A DNA stretch of 64,000 bases from an uncultured Rhizobiaceae bacterium (GTDB lineage: Bacteria > Pseudomonadota > Alphaproteobacteria > Rhizobiales > Rhizobiaceae): the NCBI GenBank assembly GCA_951813045.1, contig CATOTF010000002.1, positions 1,860,001 through 1,924,000 of the forward strand. The letters are read 5' to 3'. Below, in pieces: positions 57,986-64,000 of the stretch. Position numbers and translations under genes: made by a program. The notes under the pieces were generated by a model. It was given only the letters and a program-made list of their open reading frames with translations, ran no database searches and was not told the DNA's origin. The stretch's first letter is position 1, and the number at the start of each line of letters is the position of its first letter.

Positions 57986-58000
57986 CAGTAGAATCTACTG
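57986..58000. promoter_or_regulatory. Perfect 15-bp palindrome upstream of slcC, candidate operator
   Basis: CAGTAGAATCTACTG has two perfect 7-bp arms around one central base. It stands 59 bases upstream of the slcC start and just beyond the RTX terminator, that is, in the expected promoter region of the slcC-comC run. The protein that would bind it is unknown; it does not match the palindrome in the suyA-suyR gap. Confidence 0.5.
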
Positions 58001-58015
58001 TTCCACCCATAAAAA

Positions 58016-58045
58016 GGGCCGCGCTGATGTTTGCCAGCACGGCCC
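58016..58045 (-). terminator. Rho-independent terminator of the RTX gene at 58-60 kb
   Basis: On the minus strand an 11-bp stem (GGGCCGTGCTG with one mismatch against its partner) encloses an 8-base loop and is followed by CTTTTTATG. It lies 26 bases after the RTX stop and separates that gene from slcC. Confidence 0.85.
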
Positions 58046-58070
58046 AACTCGAAAACTGGTGTTGTTACGC

Positions 58071-59918
58071 TTACGCGACGTCTGCCTCAAGCGTGGTGTC
58101 AATCTCGGCAACTGAAACATTCGTAACTGACGGCAATGAAACTACAAAATCGTTATTGTCGATGAGACCGGATTCAATTCCTTCCAGAATGATTTCCGTC
58201 TGCCCGAATGCGATATACGTGCCGGTACCATCCAGTGTGGAGAAAATCTGCGGTTCGCTCGTTGTTAGATCCCCATTGAATATCAATGAATCAGTGCCAT
58301 CTTCAAAATCCAGCCAGAAATTGAAACCGTCATTAGTTCCAAACGCCGCCGCGTCCCCGCCAGCTTCACCTGCAATGATGTCTGTGCCGGCACCTGCACG
58401 GATAAAGTCGCTGTCGACACCACCAAAAATGGTGTCATTTCCGGCTCCCCCGTCCAGAATGTCGGCACCTGCGCCACCAAACAATGTGTCATTGCCTTCA
58501 TCGCCAGACAGACGATCATTGCCTAGCGCGCCATCGATTGAGTCATCTCCTGCACCACCATTGATTGTGTCATTGCCCGCATCGCCACGCAATACATCAT
58601 TGCCAAGACCACCGGCGACGACGTCATCACCGTCTCCCGCATTAACAATGTCGGTATCAGAGCCGCCCAGAATCTGATCATTTCCAGTACCGCCGGTAAG
58701 TTCGTTAAAACCTGCTGTCCCTTCAATGTAATCGTTACCTGCACCGGCATCGACAATATCACTGCCGAGGCCTGCAAATATGCCATCATCCCCTTCATTG
58801 CCGAACAGGATGTCGTTGCCGCCGCCACCAAACAATACATCGTTGCCAATGTTACCAAACAGGGTATCATTTCCAGCTTCACCAAACAGCTGATCATCGC
58901 CACCTTCGCCATCAATGGCGTCATCACCATCACCTCCGATGAGGACATCGTTGGCTTGTCTACCAAGCAGCACGTCATTGCCACCCAAACCGACAAGCGT
59001 ATTTGGCGCAGCATCTCCGATCAGAACATCTGGTCCATCTGTGCCAACCTCAGGAGCAGTTGGTGGGGGCGGCGGTGCACCGACAATTGTATCGTTTTGT
59101 AGAACGATATCGCCTGGTCCAACTCCGTTGAGAACCGCATGAGTAACAACATTTCCACCGTTGGCGTCAAAACTCTGAACCAGAACTGATGTTGGACCAG
59201 TAGCTGCCAGACCCCATTCACGACCGAGTAAAAGACTTGGGCCGAGATTAATCTGATCCGCAGCGGAGTCAAAATCGGTAATGACATGCCTTGGAACACC
59301 GAACAACGACGTTCCAACACCGGCAAGATTAACGATGTCCGCGCCTGCACCCAGCGTGGTATTGATAGAAGGCCCTGAAGAAGGGAGCGCTACTATGTCA
59401 TTGCCTGCGCCGGTATCAATTACGGCCGGTGATTTCGGTAATAGTGGATTTCCATCGACGAATTGAACTGTGTCGTTGCCTCCGCCGGTATCAACATCGC
59501 TGACAGCCACTCCAAAATTTCCGGCACCATATTGAATAAACGTAGTATCGTTTCCAGATATTACCGTTTCGCCAAATGTACCGGCTCTAAAATCGGCAAC
59601 TGACAAACTAATGTCGTTCAGATCCGTACTGTAATTGTTTGTTGGGTTATTCTGCGTGATTTGGGTAAACACCAAATCCGTTATGGTGCCCGTTTGAACT
59701 TCTCTTAAAGTGTCGTAGGTGAACCCGGCTCCTCGTGCGCCAACAACAAATAAATTTCCGAAAAAATCTGCAAATTGGTAATTGAACTCAGTTGGAGTTG
59801 TCGTGATTATTTGCGAAGCATCCGCACGGGATAACGCGAGTATATCTAACACTCTGCTCCATTGTTGATTTAAGAGGTCAGCATCAAAGCGGCCTCCAAC
59901 AGTATCGATTGTCGCCAT
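58071..59918 (-). CDS. RTX/haemolysin-type calcium-binding repeat protein, putative type I secretion substrate
   Basis: A 615-residue acidic protein without a signal peptide. The first 280 residues hold beta-rich, non-repetitive sequence with a few early RTX-like units (VDTGGGNDTVQFVDG, IDTGAGNDIVALP). Residues about 300-540 are dense GGxGxDxLxGG nonapeptides (GGNDVLLGRQANDVLIGGDG, GGAGNDTIFGGVDSDFIRAG), which bind calcium as a parallel beta-roll. The C-terminal 80 residues (FWLDFEDGTDSLIFNGDLTT and onward) resemble the secretion end of type I substrates. No enzymatic domain is recognised. ATG 59918 has GGGGAAA upstream. It stands alone between two terminators, inside the sulfolactate locus, and no type I transporter is nearby. 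Confidence 0.85.
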   Translation of the reverse strand: MATIDTVGGRFDADLLNQQWSRVLDILALSRADASQIITTTPTEFNYQFADFFGNLFVVGARGAGFTYDTLREVQTGTITDLVFTQITQNNPTNNYSTDLNDISLSVADFRAGTFGETVISGNDTTFIQYGAGNFGVAVSDVDTGGGNDTVQFVDGNPLLPKSPAVIDTGAGNDIVALPSSGPSINTTLGAGADIVNLAGVGTSLFGVPRHVITDFDSAADQINLGPSLLLGREWGLAATGPTSVLVQSFDANGGNVVTHAVLNGVGPGDIVLQNDTIVGAPPPPPTAPEVGTDGPDVLIGDAAPNTLVGLGGNDVLLGRQANDVLIGGDGDDAIDGEGGDDQLFGEAGNDTLFGNIGNDVLFGGGGNDILFGNEGDDGIFAGLGSDIVDAGAGNDYIEGTAGFNELTGGTGNDQILGGSDTDIVNAGDGDDVVAGGLGNDVLRGDAGNDTINGGAGDDSIDGALGNDRLSGDEGNDTLFGGAGADILDGGAGNDTIFGGVDSDFIRAGAGTDIIAGEAGGDAAAFGTNDGFNFWLDFEDGTDSLIFNGDLTTSEPQIFSTLDGTGTYIAFGQTEIILEGIESGLIDNNDFVVSLPSVTNVSVAEIDTTLEADVA

Positions 59919-60055
59919 TATCCATTTCCCCGGCTGATAATACATTCAATCCAGAAACGGTACTTTACATATTTTTCTCTATCAAATTAATAATTAATAT
60001 ATTTAACTTTATTAAAATTTTACATAATAACTGTGTTTATACTTCCTCATAAATC
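59919..60055. other. AT-rich promoter region of the RTX gene
   Basis: A very AT-rich stretch (runs such as AATTAATAATTAATATATTTAA) between the suy terminator and the RTX start. No gene is seen. It should hold the RTX promoter, which I could not assign to a clear -35/-10 pair. Confidence 0.4.
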
Positions 60056-60056
60056 C

Positions 60057-60080
60057 AAAAAACCCGACGCATGCGCCGGG
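60057..60080 (-). terminator. Rho-independent terminator of the suyAB operon
   Basis: On the minus strand CCCGGCGCATGCGTCGGG folds into a GC-rich stem (one G-U pair) followed directly by six T. It lies 28 bases after the suyB stop. Confidence 0.85.
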
Positions 60081-60108
60081 CTTCTTAATTCACGATAGGT
60101 ACTGAACT

Positions 60109-61275
60109 TTAAGCGGAGCGATAAAGCTTGGTCATGGAGAATTCCCGGTGACCCAAAGCCTCAGCAGCAGTACTGCGACCATTGGCGGTGCGTTTGATCA
60201 TTTCAATTAGATCATCACCCGCTTCATCGATTGTTTTCTCACGGGTCAATATACCTGTCACATCAACATCAACGTGTTCGCCCATAGTGCGCACGGTGCG
60301 CGGGTTGGCTGTGATTTTGATCACGGGTACAATCGGATTACCGACAACATTGCCCTGCCCTGTCGGGAAAGTGTGAACAACGGCGCCACCGGCAGCCATC
60401 AGGGTTACACATTCCGCAGCAGCCGAAGATGAATCCATGAAATACAAGCCATCGCCTTTTGAAGGCGCTTCGGCTGGTTCGAGAATGTCGATGTACTTAC
60501 ATTCACGACCAATCTTTTCGAGGTTGCCCAGCGCTTTCTCCTCAATCGTTGTCAAACCACCGAGGATATTGCCTTTAGTTGGTTGCGAGTCTGAGAGGTC
60601 GTCTGTTTGGTGGGCAAAAATCACATCGTTTTGATACGCTTCCCACATTTTATACCAGCGTTCGCCTGTTTCGGCATCAGCGGCGCGTTCTTTACAGATG
60701 TGTTCTGCACCGGTGATTTCCGATGTTTCGCCGAAGAATCCGGTCACGCCTGTCGGGATCAGCTTGTCGTACATATTACCGACTGTTGGGCATGAACCGA
60801 GGCCGGTAGTCGTATCGGATTCACCGCATTTGGTCGAAATCCAAAGCTCGGACAGGTCGCATTCCTCGCGCTGCAACTCGGATGCATAATGAACGAATTC
60901 TTTTGCTTTCCAGGACGCCTGACGAACCGTTTCCAGATCACCTTTTTGCTCAATGGAAATACCGAACACAGGCTTGCCGGTCTCAGCTATGCCTTTAACA
61001 ATTCTATCGGTCCAGTCCGGCTCAATACCGATCACCACAACAGCGGCAACATTCGGGTTAGCACCGGTACCGATCATCGTACGGAAATGCACGTCGAGGT
61101 CCTCACCGAACTGCAGGCGCCCATAGGCATGGGGCAGCGCCATTGTGCCTTTGATATTGTTAGCAACGGATTCACACGCCGCGTTGGAAATATCATCAAC
61201 GGGAAGAATAATAACGTGGTTGCGAACGCCTACCCGACCATTGTCGCGGCGGTAGCCCATAATTTTATCAGACAT
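60109..61275 (-). CDS. suyB: (R)-sulfolactate sulfo-lyase, large subunit (UxaA/altronate dehydratase family)
   Basis: SuyB with SuyA cleaves (R)-sulfolactate into pyruvate and sulfite. The 388-residue protein begins [20 protein letters not shown] and has [19 protein letters not shown] near residue 48, [20 protein letters not shown] near 148, the [19 protein letters not shown] block near 183, [19 protein letters not shown] near 223, [20 protein letters not shown] near 282 and a terminal LYRSA. This pattern is that of SuyB, not of altronate or galactarate dehydratases, which share the fold. Conserved Cys may hold an iron site. It follows suyA by 72 bases. Confidence 0.88.
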   Translation of the reverse strand: MSDKIMGYRRDNGRVGVRNHVIILPVDDISNAACESVANNIKGTMALPHAYGRLQFGEDLDVHFRTMIGTGANPNVAAVVVIGIEPDWTDRIVKGIAETGKPVFGISIEQKGDLETVRQASWKAKEFVHYASELQREECDLSELWISTKCGESDTTTGLGSCPTVGNMYDKLIPTGVTGFFGETSEITGAEHICKERAADAETGERWYKMWEAYQNDVIFAHQTDDLSDSQPTKGNILGGLTTIEEKALGNLEKIGRECKYIDILEPAEAPSKGDGLYFMDSSSAAAECVTLMAAGGAVVHTFPTGQGNVVGNPIVPVIKITANPRTVRTMGEHVDVDVTGILTREKTIDEAGDDLIEMIKRTANGRSTAAEALGHREFSMTKLYRSA

Positions 61276-61347
61276 ATTTTGTTCCTTTAATAACGGCCAA
61301 ATAATGTGGCCTAATCCTGAGGAGCGGCGCTGCCGCGCCTCGAAGGA

Positions 61348-61638
61348 TTACCAGCGTTTCGTTTTCAGGTTCATTGTGTGGACGTGGTGGCCTTTTTTGA
61401 CGGCACCCACAAATTTGCCGATGTCTTCACCGTATTTGATCGCGGTATCACCTTCGGCAATATCTTTAAGCGCGATCTTGTGGCCGATTGGCACGTCATC
61501 GTTCGCGACCAGTTTAAATGAGGAATTATCGTGGGTCACGACGCACAGCATTTCAGTTCCGGCCTTCAAATCTTCAACAACAACAACGCCGACGTTGTCT
61601 TCGTGGTCGTGGACCAGCAGTTGGGGAATATTGCTCAT
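61348..61638 (-). CDS. suyA: (R)-sulfolactate sulfo-lyase, small subunit (SAF domain)
   Basis: A 96-residue SAF-domain protein, the small partner in the UxaA-type lyases. It shows QLLVHDHEDNVGVVVVEDLK, LVANDDVPIGHKIALKDIAEGD near residue 50-72, AIKYGEDIGKF and a His-rich end KKGHHVHTMNLKTKRW. Size and sequence fit SuyA of the sulfolactate sulfo-lyase. ATG 61638 is preceded by GGAG at nine bases; the frame is open 15 codons further without similarity. It is the first gene of the suyAB operon, divergent from the GntR regulator. Confidence 0.88.
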   Translation of the reverse strand: MSNIPQLLVHDHEDNVGVVVVEDLKAGTEMLCVVTHDNSSFKLVANDDVPIGHKIALKDIAEGDTAIKYGEDIGKFVGAVKKGHHVHTMNLKTKRW

Positions 61639-61667
61639 GTGGATTTTCTCCATCCAATTAGCGGTAA

Positions 61668-61708
61668 GTCTTGTATAAGACATAAGATAAGGGCATAAGC
61701 CCTGTCAA
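61668..61708 (-). promoter_or_regulatory. suyAB promoter with two inverted repeats, candidate operator
   Basis: Reading the minus strand, TTGACA (61708-61703), a 17-base spacer and TTATGT (61685-61680) form a good sigma-70-type promoter for suyA. The spacer contains AGGGC/GCCCT around a 4-base loop. GTCTTGTATAAGAC (61668-61681), with 5-bp arms, covers the expected transcription start. A CTTGTATAAG-like core resembles sites of HutC-type GntR/UTRA regulators, such as the one encoded next door. Binding is inference. Confidence 0.5.
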
Positions 61709-61757
61709 CGTAGAACGGGAAATTTGCCCGCAACTTTATCGCCAACCGGAGAACTTC

Positions 61758-62501
61758 ATGGCACTTGTTGAAAAAGCATCAGCCAAGCTTGAAGCACTTC
61801 CCCTTTACGCGCGGGTTCGTAACTCGCTCGTTGATCGAATGATTTCCGGTGAATGGAAGCCCGGGGAATCACTCCCGTCAGAATTCGCGATTGCCGAGGA
61901 ACTCGGCGTTCACCAGGGAACAGTTCGCAAAGCACTCGACACTTTGACAGCGGAAGGACTGGTCGTGCGCCGCCAAGGCCGCGGCACATTTGTGGCCGAA
62001 GCTGAAGATCAATCTATCCTCTTCCGCTTTTACCGTCTTACCCGCAACAGCGGCAACAAGGAAACCGGCTTTCCGGATTCGCGCTACCTCTCGCAGATCA
62101 AATCCTCAGCCTCGCCGCAGGAACAAGCCTTATTTGGCATATCTGGGCGCGACTATGTTTGGCGCTTTGAACGCCTGCGCAGCGATGTGACCGGCCCTAT
62201 ATTATGGGAACAATTGATCGTTCCGGAAAAACGCTTTCCGGATTTTTCCGAAAAAACGCAACTGCCCAACAATGTATATCAATTTTACGGGGCAAATTAC
62301 GGAATCATTGTCGCAAAAGTCGCAGAAGAACTGCGGGCCGTCACCGGATCACGAGAAGTATGCGACCTGCTGGAAATGCCGCCAGCCTCCCCCCTGCTCG
62401 AAATAGACCGCCGCGCCTTCGCGCTCGACGGAAAAATAGTAGAATGGCGCATATCCCAATGCCGCAGCGACACAATGCATTACAGGAATGAGTTGAAATG
62501 A
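61758..62501 (+). CDS. GntR-family transcriptional regulator with UTRA domain, candidate SuyR
   Basis: A 247-residue HutC-type regulator. The winged HTH is at residues 20-75 (RMISGEWKPGESLPSEFAIA, ELGVHQGTVRKALDTL, GLVVRRQGRGTFVAE), and the UTRA ligand-binding domain fills about 85-245, ending EWRISQCRSDTMHYRNELK. UTRA domains bind small metabolites and release or change DNA binding. It is divergent from suyA with 119 bases between starts, so it probably controls suyAB in response to sulfolactate or a related compound. The gene name SuyR would fit by position only. Confidence 0.85.
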   Translation: MALVEKASAKLEALPLYARVRNSLVDRMISGEWKPGESLPSEFAIAEELGVHQGTVRKALDTLTAEGLVVRRQGRGTFVAEAEDQSILFRFYRLTRNSGNKETGFPDSRYLSQIKSSASPQEQALFGISGRDYVWRFERLRSDVTGPILWEQLIVPEKRFPDFSEKTQLPNNVYQFYGANYGIIVAKVAEELRAVTGSREVCDLLEMPPASPLLEIDRRAFALDGKIVEWRISQCRSDTMHYRNELK

Positions 62502-62908
62502 GTGTGGCCAAGGAATGTTGGTCAAACTTCCGCTTGGATGCAGGTTTCTCGGACGCCACGCTCGAATTTTGAGTCGCGGGTAGTGATTGTCTGGCGTCGG
62601 AGAAGCGCTCAAGCACGGAATCGCATGAGGTTTAGCTGAGATGGTTCAGCGGGTTCTATGGGGATTTGGGCGGCATTGTGGGGTTTGGATTGTCTGACAG
62701 GGTAGAGTTACCACCGAACTGATGCCGGTTTTGGAGGCCATTTGGGCACGATTTCGCCTCGGTTTCTTCCGTTTAGGCAGATCGGGGCATAGCGTTTTGG
62801 TTCTGCCGTTTGTTTTGCACATATCGGCAGTGTCGTCTGCCATTCGGCGGACGGTTAGGCAGGTCTGCTGATATGTGCGCGCCGTGTTCTGGGCCATGAT
62901 TTGGATTG
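62502..62908. other. Non-coding stretch downstream of the IS91-type transposase
   Basis: About 400 bases between the GntR gene and the transposase stop without a supported gene. It includes a strong nested hairpin at 62817-62878. The part next to the transposase is likely the 3' end of the IS91-type element; its boundary with the chromosome could not be fixed from the sequence. Confidence 0.5.
62817..62878. repeat. Nested inverted repeat (large hairpin) near the IS91-type transposase
   Basis: Outer arms GCACATATCGGCAG and CTGCTGATATGTGC pair at 13 of 14 positions. Inside, CGTCTGCC and GGCGGACG pair at 7 of 8 with a 4-base loop. Position close to the 3' end of an IS91-type transposase gene suggests an end or origin structure of a rolling-circle element. 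Confidence 0.55.
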
Positions 62909-64000
62909 TCATGCGGCGGTCTTCTTTGATTTTGGTGGTGCTCTTGGTTGCTGTTTAGGCGCGAAAGCCTTGCCGATGATCAATCGTCCGCCGCAGCATG
63001 GGCAGGGCAATGCAAGAACACGGGGTTGTTCATCGGCACCTTCGACGGGATCGCCATTATCATGATCCGTGTCTGGCGCTTTGGCTTTGAGCAGGTTCCT
63101 GATCAGGGTGATATTGTTGGCTCGATTGCCGTTTCCCAAGAAGCCGTAATGGCGGATGCGATGCTGGCCTTTTGGCAGGACATGGATCAGGAACCGCCGA
63201 ATGAACTCATCGGTCTTGAGGGTCATGGTTTTGTGTCTGCACCTTGCGTTCGGGGGACCATCGACGCGGTAATCCTTGACGCGGAAAGTGACATGATTTG
63301 CGTCGAAACGGATCAGGCGACTATTTGAGATCGCAACCCGGTGGGTATAGCGCGACAGATATGCCAGCACCGCTTTAGGTCCGGCAAATGGCTCCTTGGC
63401 ATAAACGACCCATTCGATTTTGCGCAAAGGTTTGAGGAAAGCATCAAAGGCGGGCTTATTGACAAGGTGGGCGTGATCGCCAAAGAAACGCATCTTCCCG
63501 GCGTTGTGCAACCTGACCAGTTCTTCCAAAATGAGACGCCGGTACAAGCGAGACAGAACACGCACGGACAGGAAGAAGTTCTTCCGGCTCGCTATCCATG
63601 CGCTCCGATCCGGTGATAGTCCGCCGCCCGGTACGATCATGTGGACGTGCGGGTGGTGCGTCATCGCCGATCCCCATGTGTGCAGTACCGAGGTGATGCC
63701 AACTTGCGCACCGAGATGTTTTGGATCGGAGGCGATTTTGATCACCGTGTCTGCACTGATCCGCATCAGCAGATTGTAGATCTCCGGTTTGTTTTGGCGC
63801 GCGATGTCAGCGATTGGCTTTGGCAACGTGAAGACGAGATGGAAATACCTCACAGGCAACAGTTCGGCCTCTCGTGCGACCAGCCATGCCTTTGCAGCAC
63901 TCGCCTGGCATTTTGGACAGTGTCTGTTCCGGCATGAGTTGTAGGCGATGTGCTCGTGGGCGCAGTCTTCGCAACGCGTAACATGACCGCCGAGCGCGGC
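62909..64000 (-). CDS. IS91-family transposase (Y2-type), 5' partial
   Basis: The frame is open from the right edge to the stop at 62909 (363 visible codons). The visible N-terminal part has the zinc-finger region TRCEDCAHEHIAYNSCRNRH followed by CPKCQ. The central LPVRYFHLVFTLP and HHPHVHMIVPGG motif (two His of the HUH endonuclease), GKMRFFGDHAHLV, and LSRYTHRVAISNSRL with a catalytic-type Tyr follow. A C-terminal CPCCGG and a basic tail end it. IS91 elements move by rolling-circle transposition. The gene is cut by the window, not necessarily broken. Confidence 0.92.
   Translation of the reverse strand, partial: AALGGHVTRCEDCAHEHIAYNSCRNRHCPKCQASAAKAWLVAREAELLPVRYFHLVFTLPKPIADIARQNKPEIYNLLMRISADTVIKIASDPKHLGAQVGITSVLHTWGSAMTHHPHVHMIVPGGGLSPDRSAWIASRKNFFLSVRVLSRLYRRLILEELVRLHNAGKMRFFGDHAHLVNKPAFDAFLKPLRKIEWVVYAKEPFAGPKAVLAYLSRYTHRVAISNSRLIRFDANHVTFRVKDYRVDGPPNARCRHKTMTLKTDEFIRRFLIHVLPKGQHRIRHYGFLGNGNRANNITLIRNLLKAKAPDTDHDNGDPVEGADEQPRVLALPCPCCGGRLIIGKAFAPKQQPRAPPKSKKTAA

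Noticed and set aside
60109-61275. Reading SuyB as altronate or galactarate dehydratase.
   Set aside because: No uronate pathway genes are nearby, and the conserved blocks fit the sulfolactate sulfo-lyase; dehydrogenases of the sulfolactate bypass are in the same locus.
62646-62912. An 88-codon minus-strand frame starting at the transposase stop (ATGA overlap).
   Set aside because: Composition is biased and similar to nothing recognised, and it runs through the hairpin. It is probably chance reading of the element's non-coding end.

Overview
The window looks like a chromosomal segment of an alphaproteobacterium, most likely of the order Hyphomicrobiales (Rhizobiales) and perhaps marine. Several runs of genes are arranged as in that group: dsbA-like / aroQ / accB / accC / aat / DUF2155 / NDUFA12; sdhE / mfd next to recG; and eno / ftsB / pdhA / pdhB / DUF5076 / pdhC / lpdA, with an E1-beta subunit that carries its own lipoyl domain. 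A NDUFA12-type complex I subunit also points to Alphaproteobacteria. Placement below class level is inference. I saw no rRNA, tRNA or CRISPR array.

Bases 1-18.3 kb are mostly housekeeping: a GcvT-like protein cut by the window edge, prfB, a glutathionyl-hydroquinone reductase, parE, a P450, a RhlE helicase, a TfoX-N protein, an aminotransferase, a periplasmic M48 protease, a ScsC/DsbA-like protein, the aroQ-accBC-aat block, an SDR, DUF2155, a methyltransferase and NDUFA12. From 18.4 to 26 kb the content is accessory: a very basic secreted repeat protein, a duplicated alpha-beta barrel protein, a truncated mddA-like gene, a complete IS3-family element, the tail of an adenylate-cyclase-type gene, and a three-gene set made of a TrpD-like enzyme, a HAD phosphatase and a membrane methyltransferase. 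From 26 to 46.5 kb comes the core: the pyruvate dehydrogenase operon, eno, mfd, recG, glmS and glmU. A second copy of the IS3 element (1231 bp, same orientation) then cuts a DMT transporter gene at 47.2 kb. The genes flanking the two IS copies do not join up across them, which indicates rearrangement.

From 48.4 kb to the end the region is accessory again. It holds two RTX/haemolysin-type proteins. One contains about 24 tandem 33-bp units encoding a Gly-Ser-Arg-Lys-rich stretch. It also holds what I read as a sulfolactate-degradation locus. suyA-suyB (sulfo-lyase) are read divergently from a GntR/UTRA regulator. slcC and comC, two sulfolactate dehydrogenases of opposite stereospecificity, head a seven-gene co-directional run that continues with a ferredoxin-reductase-like flavoprotein, an acyl-CoA-synthetase-like enzyme, a histone-deacetylase-fold amidohydrolase, a phosphoesterase and a frameshifted APH-type kinase. 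In the expected pathway, SlcC oxidises (S)-sulfolactate to sulfopyruvate, ComC reduces it to (R)-sulfolactate, and SuyAB splits that into pyruvate and sulfite. Palindromes in the suyA-suyR gap and upstream of slcC are candidate operators. No sulfonate transporter or sulfite exporter is visible. The locus ends at an IS91-family transposase that runs off the right edge.
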